A DNA stretch of 64,000 nt, from positions 248,001-312,000 of the forward strand of contig JAEYZN010000012.1 of the NCBI GenBank assembly GCA_023428025.1. Direction: 5' to 3'. Origin of the DNA: Bacillota bacterium (GTDB lineage: Bacteria; Bacillota; Clostridia; Christensenellales; SZUA-584). The position numbers and the translations under genes were made by a program. This document shows, one piece after another, positions 7,898-15,224 of this stretch (position 1 is the stretch's first letter; every line of letters begins with the position of its first letter). The notes below the pieces were generated by a model, which saw only the letters and a program-made list of their open reading frames with translations, searched no databases and was not told the DNA's origin.

Positions 7898-9067
7898 CTA
7901 TATATGCTCCAAAAATTCTCCGATCAGGCTGTTCTGAAGGTCAAACCCTTTCACCGTTGGTGAAATCCCCTTTTCAGACGCAGTGATCAACCCGGCTTTG
8001 CCGCATATACGGATGGCCTTCTCAAATTCAACGGCGAATTCCCACCCGAACCGGCGCGCATAGTCGTCAAACTTAAGGCCTTGTTTCAGCCGCAGGCGCA
8101 GCATGATGTACTCGGCCTTTTCATCCACATCATCAAGCGTTTCCCGCTGAACGACCGGCTTTATGCCGTCTCCGACCAAGCGTATATATTCATCAAGGCT
8201 GCGTGTGTTGCCGAAACGTGTCGGCTGCCCGTCCCGCAAGAACGAATGCGCGGCCACACCCAGCCCTAAGTACTCTTCCCCCGTCCAGTATTTCAGGTTG
8301 TGGCGGCATTCAAAGCCGGGGACGGCGAAATTGGACGTTTCATACTGCATCAATCCGGCAGCTTCCAGGGCCTTTATGCCCGCGTGGTACATCTCGCGGT
8401 CCAGATCATCGTCTGCGCCGCTGAAGCTTTCAGCCAGCGGTGTGCCTGCCTCCAGTTTCAGCGCGTAGGACGAGACATGCATGGGATTCAGCGCGGTTAC
8501 ACGCCGCAGCGTCTCCAGATAGCTCTCCAGCGTCTGGCCGGGCAGGGCGAATATCGTGTCCACGTTGATGTTGGGAATCAGCCTCGAAGCCGCCTCATAG
8601 GCACGCAGGAACGTGTCCCATGTGTGCCGCCGCCCGATGCAAGACAGTATCTCGTTGTCGTGCGTCTGCAGGCCCATGCTGATACGATTGACGCCGCATG
8701 CCGCATAGGCCGACAGCTTCTCTGCGTCCAGCGTCTCGGGATTGGCTTCCACCGTGAACTCAGCCGCGCTCCAGCTGCAGCAGGCCTTCAGCCCGTCCGT
8801 GAGCCGTTCGAACTGTGCCGGCGACAGCAACGACGGCGTACCGCCTCCCACAAATACGGTATCCACCTCGCGCGACCACCCCAAAAGGTCTTCGTCCTTT
8901 TGGGGACCCCGTGAAAAAAGCACGTCTTCATACAGACGCGCTTCGCTGATCAAAGCGTCAATATAGCTGTTAAGCCGCGCCTCGCGGCCGGGGTACGACA
9001 CAAAGTCGCAGTAGGCGCATTTGCGCTTGCAGAACGGAATATGGATGTAGAGCCCCAGCGGTCGCAT
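7898..9067 (-). CDS. hemW: Heme chaperone HemW (radical SAM, coproporphyrinogen oxidase-like)
   Basis: HemN-like radical-SAM protein. HemW binds heme and is thought to hand it to target proteins. The CxxxCxxC cluster motif is at C13, C17 and C20 (FCKRKCAYC); GGGTPSLL, VEANPETL and the C-terminal HemN region also match. HemW lacks the extra N-terminal Cys region of true HemN. The start at 9067 overlaps the lepA stop as TGATG; an upstream extension inside lepA is spurious. Oddity: residues 53-64 (RGPQKDEDLLGW) are encoded by the palindromic element at 8879-8905, in a loop before the GGGTP strand. Confidence 0.93.
   Translation of the reverse strand: MRPLGLYIHIPFCKRKCAYCDFVSYPGREARLNSYIDALISEARLYEDVLFSRGPQKDEDLLGWSREVDTVFVGGGTPSLLSPAQFERLTDGLKACCSWSAAEFTVEANPETLDAEKLSAYAACGVNRISMGLQTHDNEILSCIGRRHTWDTFLRAYEAASRLIPNINVDTIFALPGQTLESYLETLRRVTALNPMHVSSYALKLEAGTPLAESFSGADDDLDREMYHAGIKALEAAGLMQYETSNFAVPGFECRHNLKYWTGEEYLGLGVAAHSFLRDGQPTRFGNTRSLDEYIRLVGDGIKPVVQRETLDDVDEKAEYIMLRLRLKQGLKFDDYARRFGWEFAVEFEKAIRICGKAGLITASEKGISPTVKGFDLQNSLIGEFLEHI
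8879..8905 (-). repeat. Palindromic element copy 2, inside hemW
   Basis: A 27-nt perfect inverted repeat: minus strand CCCCAAAAGG, loop ACGAAGA, CCTTTTGGGG, flanked by GGGGT and TGG. Length and loop match copy 3 at 12068-12094. It is translated in frame inside HemW. Confidence 0.65.
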
Positions 9068-10860
9068 CAGTCCATCTTGAGGACGGACATGAAGGCCTCT
9101 GACGGCACCTCCACGCTGCCCACCTGCCGCATACGCTTCTTGCCCTCTTTCTGCTTCTCCAGCAGCTTCTTTTTGCGCGTGATGTCGCCGCCGTAACACT
9201 TGGCCAGCACGTCCTTACGCATTGCCTTCACCGTTTCCCGCGCGATGACCTTGCCGCCGATGGCCGCCTGTATCGGTATCTCGAACATCTGGCGCGGTAT
9301 CGCGTCCTTCAGCTTCTCGGCGATGCTGCGCCCGCGCGCATAGGCCTTGTCCTTATGGACGATGATGGACAGCGCATCACACGGATCGCCGTTCAGCAAT
9401 ATGTCCAGCCGCACCAGCTCGCTTCGTTTATGGCCTTTCAGCTCATAATCCAGCGACGCGTAACCGCGCGTGCGGGATTTCAGTATATCGAAAAAGTCGT
9501 AGATGATCTCGTTCAATGGCATTTCGTAGTGGATCATCACGCGCGTATCCTCGATGTATTCCATGTTCTTGAATACGCCGCGCTTCTCCTGACAGATGTC
9601 CATCACCGCCCCCACGTATTCATCGGGCGTCATGATGGTCGCGTCCACGATGGGCTCTTCCATGTAGTCGATCGACGTCGGCTGCGGCAGATTCGTCGGG
9701 TTGTCCACAATCAGCTTTTCGCCCTTCACAGTGATGACGTTGTAGCTGACGCTGGGGGCCGTGGTCACGAGGTTCAGGTCAAACTCGCGCTCCAGCCGCT
9801 CCTGAATGATTTCCATGTGCAGCAGGCCCAGAAAGCCGCAGCGGAAGCCAAAGCCCAGCGCGACCGACGTTTCCGGCTCGTACAGCAAGGACGCGTCGTT
9901 GAGCGCCAGCTTGGCCAGCGCGTCGCGCAGGTCTTCGTAGTCGGCGCCGTCCGCCGGGTATATGCCGCAGAACACCATGGGCGTCACGTTCTTGTAGCCG
10001 GGCAACGGCTCGGGCGCGCCGTCCCTGCCGTTGGTGACGGTGTCGCCCACGCGCGTGTCCGACACGTTCTTGACGCTGGCCGCGATATAACCCACCTCGC
10101 CCGCGGACAGCGACGGCGTGGTCATCAGTGAGGGCAGGAACACGCCCACCTCCGTCACGTCAAAACGCTTGCCCGCCGCCATGAACAGGATCTCATCTCC
10201 GGGCTTCACGCTGCCCTCCTTGACGCGCACATAGCTGATCGCGCCCTTGTAGTTGTCATAGTATGAGTCGAATATCAGAGCCTTGAGCTTCGCCTCCGGA
10301 CTGCCCTTTGGCGCGGGCAGATACTTGATGATGGCGGCCAGCACATCGTCGATCCCCAAGCCTTCCTTGGCGCTGATGCGCGGCGCGTATGACGTGTCCA
10401 GCCCCAGCACGTCTTCTATTTCCTTGCACACCTCGTCCGCACGGGCGGACGGCAGGTCGATCTTGTTGATGACGGGCAGAATCTCCAGACCGTTGTCCAG
10501 CGCCAGATACACGTTCGCCAGCGTCTGCGCCTCTATGCCCTGACTGGCGTCCACCACCAGTATCGCGCCTTCGCAAGCCGCCATGCTGCGGGATACCTCG
10601 TAGGTGAAGTCCACGTGCCCCGGCGTGTCGATCAGGTTCAATGTATATTCGGTCCCATCCAGCGTATGGAACATGCGCACTGCCTGCGCTTTTATCGTGA
10701 TGCCGCGCTCCTGCTCCAGCTCCATCGTGTCCAGAATCTGCGCGTGCATGTCGCGCTGGGAGACGGTATGCGTCGCCTCGATCAGCCGGTCTGCCAGCGT
10801 TGACTTGCCGTGGTCGATGTGCGCGATGATGCAGAAGTTGCGAAACCTGTCCAAACCCAT
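9067..10860 (-). CDS. lepA: Elongation factor 4 (LepA), ribosomal back-translocase GTPase
   Basis: Ribosome-associated GTPase related to EF-G and implicated in back-translocation and 30S assembly. G1 AHIDHGKST, G3 DTPGHVDF and G4 NKIDLPSA are intact in the first 140 residues. The LepA-specific C-terminal domain carries GGDITRKKKLLEKQKEGKKR. Length 597 aa is standard. The start has GGAGG seven bases upstream. It is followed by hemW with a 1-base overlap, the usual lepA-hemW pair upstream of hrcA in Bacillota. Confidence 0.98.
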   Translation of the reverse strand: MGLDRFRNFCIIAHIDHGKSTLADRLIEATHTVSQRDMHAQILDTMELEQERGITIKAQAVRMFHTLDGTEYTLNLIDTPGHVDFTYEVSRSMAACEGAILVVDASQGIEAQTLANVYLALDNGLEILPVINKIDLPSARADEVCKEIEDVLGLDTSYAPRISAKEGLGIDDVLAAIIKYLPAPKGSPEAKLKALIFDSYYDNYKGAISYVRVKEGSVKPGDEILFMAAGKRFDVTEVGVFLPSLMTTPSLSAGEVGYIAASVKNVSDTRVGDTVTNGRDGAPEPLPGYKNVTPMVFCGIYPADGADYEDLRDALAKLALNDASLLYEPETSVALGFGFRCGFLGLLHMEIIQERLEREFDLNLVTTAPSVSYNVITVKGEKLIVDNPTNLPQPTSIDYMEEPIVDATIMTPDEYVGAVMDICQEKRGVFKNMEYIEDTRVMIHYEMPLNEIIYDFFDILKSRTRGYASLDYELKGHKRSELVRLDILLNGDPCDALSIIVHKDKAYARGRSIAEKLKDAIPRQMFEIPIQAAIGGKVIARETVKAMRKDVLAKCYGGDITRKKKLLEKQKEGKKRMRQVGSVEVPSEAFMSVLKMD

Positions 10861-11023
10861 ATATTGTCCTCCGTTTTCTTAACACGACTATATTATATAA
10901 AACCGGGACGAATTGCAATCGTCAATGTGTTTGAAGCCCATTCCCATATCTGATTGTTGCATTATGCAGTGCTTGTCGATAGAATAACAGAAAAGACCAG
11001 TTCCGTAAAAAGGAGGCCAACCG

Positions 11024-11383
11024 ATGGCATACGAATGGCTGGACGAATACCTGTTGTCCAAGAAAGCGGCGGAAAAGGACTACAAGGTGGAATGGGAAGC
11101 CGTGCGGTATATGCTGGCCGGCAAGATGTTCTGCATGATGGGCGGCGACAAGGACGGCCGCGCGATCATCACGCTCAAGTGCGAGCCGCTTTTCGGCGAA
11201 GCGCTTCGCCAGCAGTATCCGGATATCATCCCCGGCTACTATATGAATAAACTCCATTGGAACTCGGTCTACCGGGCCGGCGGTGTGCCGGACGATGTGC
11301 TGCGGCAGATGGCGGACATGTCATACGACCTGATACGAAAATCCCTGCCCAAAAAGACGCAGGTCCGGCTGGGTCTGGAATAG
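11024..11383 (+). CDS. MmcQ/YjbR family protein (DUF419)
   Basis: Small protein (119 aa) of the YjbR/MmcQ family, which adopts a CyaY-like double-wing fold. Its biochemical role is not established. Family marks are the N-terminal aromatic-rich part, GRAIITLKCEPLFGEALRQQYP in the middle (cited in full only by position, residues 46-67), and HWNSVYRAGGVPDDVL near the C-terminus. AAAGGAGG sits 7-8 nt upstream of the ATG. It is divergent from lepA and lies 35 bp before the LUD-domain gene, so the two probably share a transcript. Confidence 0.85.
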   Translation: MAYEWLDEYLLSKKAAEKDYKVEWEAVRYMLAGKMFCMMGGDKDGRAIITLKCEPLFGEALRQQYPDIIPGYYMNKLHWNSVYRAGGVPDDVLRQMADMSYDLIRKSLPKKTQVRLGLE

Positions 11384-11418
11384 CAGCGGATTTAAGTTTT
11401 CATATAAGGAGATATACT

Positions 11419-12033
11419 ATGTCAGATATTCAGACGGCGCTGGACGCGCTGAACAGCAAGGGCTTTCATGCCGTGTATGCGGCAGACGCCAGGGCGGCAC
11501 TTGAGCATGTGTTTTCCCTGATCGGGGAAAGCGATTCGGTCGGCGTGGGCGGCAGCATGACACTCGTTGAGGCGGGTATATTGGACGCGCTGGCAAAGAG
11601 CGGCCGGGCGGTGTATTCCGGCGAGCTGGCCGGCAGGCGCGGCGAGAGCAAGGATGAAGCCAGGAAGAACGGCATGACCGCCGGCGTCTACCTCTCCTCC
11701 ACCAACGCGCTGACGCTGGAGGGCGACCTGATCAACATCGACGGCACCGGCAACCGCGTCGCCGGGATGATCTACGGCCCCAAGAAAGTCATCGTCGTCG
11801 CGGGGCGCAACAAGCTGACGAAGAATCCGCATACCGCCATCGCGCGCATCAAGAAGGACGCGTGCCCGCCCAACGCGAAACGCCTCGGGCTGAATACGCC
11901 CTGCGGTACAGACGGCGTCTGTACCGACTGCGACAGCCCGCAGCGCATGTGCCATGTCGTGGTGCGCATCCAGTACCCGCCGCACGGCAAGGAGTATCAT
12001 GTCGTCGTGATCGACGGAGATTTCGGATATTAG
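11419..12033 (+). CDS. LUD domain protein (LutC/YkgG-like)
   Basis: Member of the LUD superfamily (lactate utilisation LutC/YkgG type). The central part has the family motifs VGVGGSMTLVEAG, SSTNALTLEGDLINIDGTGNR and GPKKVIVVAGRNKL. The C-terminal region is Cys-rich (TPCGTDGVCTDCDSPQRMCH), as in clostridial LUD proteins, and may bind a metal or cluster. There is no lutA or lutB nearby, so a role in lactate oxidation is not supported here. ATG 11419 is chosen because AAGGAG is 7 nt upstream. Length about 204 aa. Confidence 0.88.
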   Translation: MSDIQTALDALNSKGFHAVYAADARAALEHVFSLIGESDSVGVGGSMTLVEAGILDALAKSGRAVYSGELAGRRGESKDEARKNGMTAGVYLSSTNALTLEGDLINIDGTGNRVAGMIYGPKKVIVVAGRNKLTKNPHTAIARIKKDACPPNAKRLGLNTPCGTDGVCTDCDSPQRMCHVVVRIQYPPHGKEYHVVVIDGDFGY

Positions 12034-12043
12034 AAAAAATAAT

Positions 12044-12167
12044 GGAGGCTCTGCCTCCTCACCAACACCCCAAAAAGTCTTCGGCCTTTCGGGGTCCCAC
12101 TAAACCGCCAAAGGGACACGTCCCTTTGGAATCCCATTGTGACAATGCCTTCCAAAATGGCATTGTC
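12044..12167. repeat. Cluster of four consecutive palindromes between convergent genes
   Basis: The convergent gap between the LUD gene and ribF holds four separate inverted repeats: GGAGGC-TCT-GCCTCC (12044-12058), the 27-nt CCCC...GGGG element (12068-12094), CCAAAGGGACACGTCCCTTTGG by arms CCAAAGGGAC/GTCCCTTTGG (12108-12129), and GACAATGCC/GGCATTGTC with a 9-nt loop (12141-12167). None has a clear T-run of terminator quality. The layout looks like a composite miniature repeat. I cannot tell whether it is mobile. Confidence 0.6.
12068..12094 (-). repeat. Palindromic element copy 3 (intergenic)
   Basis: Minus strand CCCCGAAAGG, loop CCGAAGA, CTTTTTGGGG: ten pairs with two G-U wobbles. It is the intergenic counterpart of the copies inside rsmE and hemW. 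The wobbles pair only on the minus-strand RNA, suggesting this is the structured strand. Confidence 0.65.
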
Positions 12168-12171
12168 TATT

Positions 12172-13071
12172 TTATATACTCCGGATATCCCGTTCGATCT
12201 GCGCTTTGAGAGCGTCGAGGCTTTCAAATTTGCGTTCGTCACGGATGCGCTTGTTGAACGAAACAGAGATGGTCTTGCCGTAAAGATCCTGATTCAGCGC
12301 GAGTATGTGTATCTCGATGCTCTCGCGCCCGCCGCTGACCACCGTGGGGTTCACGCCGATGTTGCCCACGCCTTTGTACATCTTCCCGTCCAGCGCGATC
12401 CCCACGCCGTAAACGCCACGCAGAGGCACGATCTTTTCGGGCGCGACCATGAGGTTCGCCGTCGGGAAACCCAGCTTACGGCTTCCGATGCCGCGTCCCG
12501 CTCCCACCGTGCCCGTCATCGTGTACGCATAGCCCAGCAGATCGGTTGCGCGTTCCACGTTGCCCGCTTCCAGACACTCCCGGATACGCGTGGAGCTGAC
12601 CGGTTCGCCGTCAAAAATAACGGGCTGTATTTCGCGCACCTCAAAGCCCAGCGCCGCGCCCGCTTTGGCCAGCGTGTTGGCGTTGCCTTTGGCACGCCGA
12701 CCGTATGTATAGTTGTACCCGGCGACAAGGCATACGGGATTGAACGCATCCTTGAGCATTTTGGCAAAGGCGTTATGGTCTATCGATGCGAAACGCTTGT
12801 CAAAATGGGCAATACAAAGATAGTCGATACCCGTCTTTGCGAACGCCGCTTTCTTTTCTTCCAGCGTAAAAAGACGCATCGGCCGGTGTTCCGTGATAAA
12901 AAGGTCGATGGGAAGCGCGTCGAACGTAAACACCGCGCTTTGTCCCGGCCCCTGCTTGACAGCGTCAAGCAGCGCCATATGACCGATATGGAGCCCGTCA
13001 AACGTGCCCAGAGCCAAAGACAACTCTTTGAACTTGGTTCTTTGGGCCTGCGCCCAGCTGATGATCTGCAT
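12172..13071 (-). CDS. ribF: Bifunctional riboflavin kinase / FAD synthetase RibF
   Basis: Makes FMN from riboflavin and then FAD from FMN. The N-terminal nucleotidyltransferase domain has ALGTFDGLHIGH (residues about 20-31), VAGYNYTYGRRAKGN, and SSTRIRECLEAGNV. The C-terminal flavokinase domain has GRGIGSRKLGFPTANL and GVGNIGVNPTV. Length 299 aa is standard. It overlaps truB by one base and ends the rimP-infB operon, the usual Bacillota arrangement. Confidence 0.96.
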   Translation of the reverse strand: MQIISWAQAQRTKFKELSLALGTFDGLHIGHMALLDAVKQGPGQSAVFTFDALPIDLFITEHRPMRLFTLEEKKAAFAKTGIDYLCIAHFDKRFASIDHNAFAKMLKDAFNPVCLVAGYNYTYGRRAKGNANTLAKAGAALGFEVREIQPVIFDGEPVSSTRIRECLEAGNVERATDLLGYAYTMTGTVGAGRGIGSRKLGFPTANLMVAPEKIVPLRGVYGVGIALDGKMYKGVGNIGVNPTVVSGGRESIEIHILALNQDLYGKTISVSFNKRIRDERKFESLDALKAQIERDIRSI

Positions 13072-13934
13072 TATTCATCCACCAAAAGCGTTGAAATCTT
13101 CATCACACCGTTGCCCGCACTGCCGATGCCCAGCAGCTTGCCGCCCGCGTATATGCGCGCTGTTTCCATCTGCCCGCCATCGTAGCCGACAGCCGCGCCG
13201 CAGCACAGCAAACGGCGCTGATCTGTTTCGGCCTCAATACGCGGCAGCATGGTCAGCAGCCCGTCCAGCGGCAGCAACGCGCTCTGTGCCGCGCCATTAA
13301 CCTGAAGCTCGTCCGCCGTATAGGCATCTTCAATGCGCATCCCCGCGCAGTATGTGCGCGCCAGGAACGACATGTACGATGGCAATCCCAAGGCTTGCCC
13401 GATATCTTCGCACAGCGTGCGTATATATGTTCCCTTGCCGCAGACGACACGGACACGGTGAGAATTCATGGATGTCGCCCCCAGATATTCCGTTTCAAAT
13501 ATCTCGATCTCGCGGGGCTTGGGTTCCAGCGCCACGCCCCTGCGGGCCAGCTGGTAGCGCTTGACGCCGTTCTGTTTCGCAGCCGAATATGCAGGCGTCA
13601 GCTGTGTGACGCTGCCGGAAAAGCGCTTGAGCGCCTCTTCCACCTGAGTTGGCTGAGGTGGTTGTTCATTCGACTTTGTTATAATCTTTCCGTAGCTGTC
13701 GCCGGTATCGGTGGATGCGCCGAATGTGATTTCGGCGATGTATTCCTTTTTGCTGCCCATCAGATAGGCGGAAATGCGCGTCGCCTTGCCCACGCATATG
13801 GGCAGCACGCCGCATGCTCCCGGGTCCAGCGTGCCCGCATGGCCCGTTTTTGCGTTCAGCAGATGCCGCAGAAACACAACGGCCCCGCCCGATGACATGC
13901 CCGGCGGTTTGAGAAAGTTGATAACGCCGTTCAT
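13071..13934 (-). CDS. truB: tRNA pseudouridine55 synthase TruB
   Basis: Makes pseudouridine 55 in the T loop of tRNAs. The catalytic motif GHAGTLDPGACGVL (catalytic Asp in TLD) lies near residue 38. GTYIRTLCEDIGQALG and the N-terminal INFLKPPGMSS are also diagnostic. Length 287 aa is normal. It abuts nrnA upstream with no gap and overlaps ribF by one base downstream. Confidence 0.97.
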   Translation of the reverse strand: MNGVINFLKPPGMSSGGAVVFLRHLLNAKTGHAGTLDPGACGVLPICVGKATRISAYLMGSKKEYIAEITFGASTDTGDSYGKIITKSNEQPPQPTQVEEALKRFSGSVTQLTPAYSAAKQNGVKRYQLARRGVALEPKPREIEIFETEYLGATSMNSHRVRVVCGKGTYIRTLCEDIGQALGLPSYMSFLARTYCAGMRIEDAYTADELQVNGAAQSALLPLDGLLTMLPRIEAETDQRRLLCCGAAVGYDGGQMETARIYAGGKLLGIGSAGNGVMKISTLLVDE

Positions 13935-14882
13935 CTATACCAGCTCCGCCAGCTTTTTCAGCACAGCAGCTTTCACTTCGGCCAGAGTGCCGCCGGTGCA
14001 GCAGCCCGCCGCGTTGACGTGGCCGCCTCCGCCGTACATGGCCGCCACAGCGCCCACGTCGATATCGCCCTTGGAGCGGAAGCTGATCTTCACGCCCGTG
14101 GACAGCTCCCGGAAAAACACGGCTACCAGCGTTTCTTCTATTTCACGCGCGAAATCCACGATGTTCTCGCAGTCCGCGCCTGTCGCGCCGAACTCCTTCA
14201 TGTCGCTGTCCAGCAGCGTTACGCTTGCCAACTTTCCGCCGGCATGCACCTCCAGACGGGAGATTGCCCGTCCAATGAGCTGCGTGGCCAGCAGCGACCG
14301 CCTGCGGAACAGCACGTCCGCCGTTGCCCGCAAATCGAACAGGTCCACCAGCGCCGATACATAAGCCAGACATTTACGGCTGGTGTTGGAATAGGTGAAA
14401 TTGCCGGTGTCGGTGGACATGGCGATATACAGGAATTTCGCGATCTCTGCATCCGGGCTGACGCCGCACAGCTCCGCCAGCTCGAATATGATCTCCCCCA
14501 CGGAAGAGGCTTCCACGATGTAGTTGATATGCGCGAACCCTTCGTTGGTCACATGATGATCGATGTTGACCGTTTCGGCGGCGCGTTTGAATACTTTATG
14601 GCACTTACCCAGCCGCGCGGTGTCCGCGCAGTCCACCGTAATGACCAGCCCGCTGAAATTTTCACAGGCGGATGGTTCCTCCAGTATGCCGGACGGGAAC
14701 AGCGGCGCGTAGCGTTCCGGCATTTCTCCGTCACAACAAAGCCGGGGCTGCTTGCCCAGTTTTTCAAGCACCCTGAAAAGAGCGAAGCTTGAACCGAGCG
14801 TGTCGCCATCCGGCTGGATATGAGCCATCAGCAATATGCTGTTGTGCCTGTCAATTTGTTTTTTAATGTCGATGAGATCCAT
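13935..14882 (-). CDS. nrnA: DHH-family oligoribonuclease / pAp phosphatase NrnA
   Basis: Degrades nanoRNAs and dephosphorylates 3',5'-pAp. The N-terminal DHH domain contains HIQPDGDTLG (residues about 21-30), TVDCADTARLG and the DHH triad in NIDHHVTNEGF. The C-terminal DHHA1 domain has GGGGHVNAAG. Length 315 aa fits NrnA. Its place between rbfA and truB is the conserved one. The stop directly abuts truB's start region. Confidence 0.94.
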   Translation of the reverse strand: MDLIDIKKQIDRHNSILLMAHIQPDGDTLGSSFALFRVLEKLGKQPRLCCDGEMPERYAPLFPSGILEEPSACENFSGLVITVDCADTARLGKCHKVFKRAAETVNIDHHVTNEGFAHINYIVEASSVGEIIFELAELCGVSPDAEIAKFLYIAMSTDTGNFTYSNTSRKCLAYVSALVDLFDLRATADVLFRRRSLLATQLIGRAISRLEVHAGGKLASVTLLDSDMKEFGATGADCENIVDFAREIEETLVAVFFRELSTGVKISFRSKGDIDVGAVAAMYGGGGHVNAAGCCTGGTLAEVKAAVLKKLAELV

Positions 14883-14885
14883 GGA

Positions 14886-15224
14886 CTAAACTTTCTTGAG
14901 CATTTCAGATATCTTGCTGCTGTATTCGATGGAAGTGTCAAGCAGGAACGTGATCTCCGGCAGGCGTCGCATTCTCATGCGCGCGCCCACCTCGTTCTTG
15001 ATGTAATGCTCGGCATGCGCCAGCGTCTCGATCGTGGATTTTTTGAGTTTGTCCGAATCGTACACGCTGATATACGCCTTTGCGTACTTCAAATCACGCG
15101 AGAGTTCCACATGCGTCACGCTTGCCATTTCAGATATTCTGGGGTCCTTCATCTCGTTTTTGATAATATCGCTCAGCACGCGCTTGAATTCAGACTGTAT
15201 GGCCGAGTTCCTGTCTTTTTGCAC
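14886..15224 (-). CDS. rbfA: 30S ribosome-binding factor RbfA
   Basis: Small KH-type factor needed for late 16S rRNA maturation and cold adaptation. Family motifs are the N-terminal SEFKRVLSDIIKNEMKDPR, VTHVELSRDLKYAKAYISV in the middle, and RRLPEITFLLDTSIEYSSKI near the end. The 112 aa length is typical. Its start overlaps the infB stop by one base. Confidence 0.95.
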   Translation of the reverse strand: MQKDRNSAIQSEFKRVLSDIIKNEMKDPRISEMASVTHVELSRDLKYAKAYISVYDSDKLKKSTIETLAHAEHYIKNEVGARMRMRRLPEITFLLDTSIEYSSKISEMLKKV

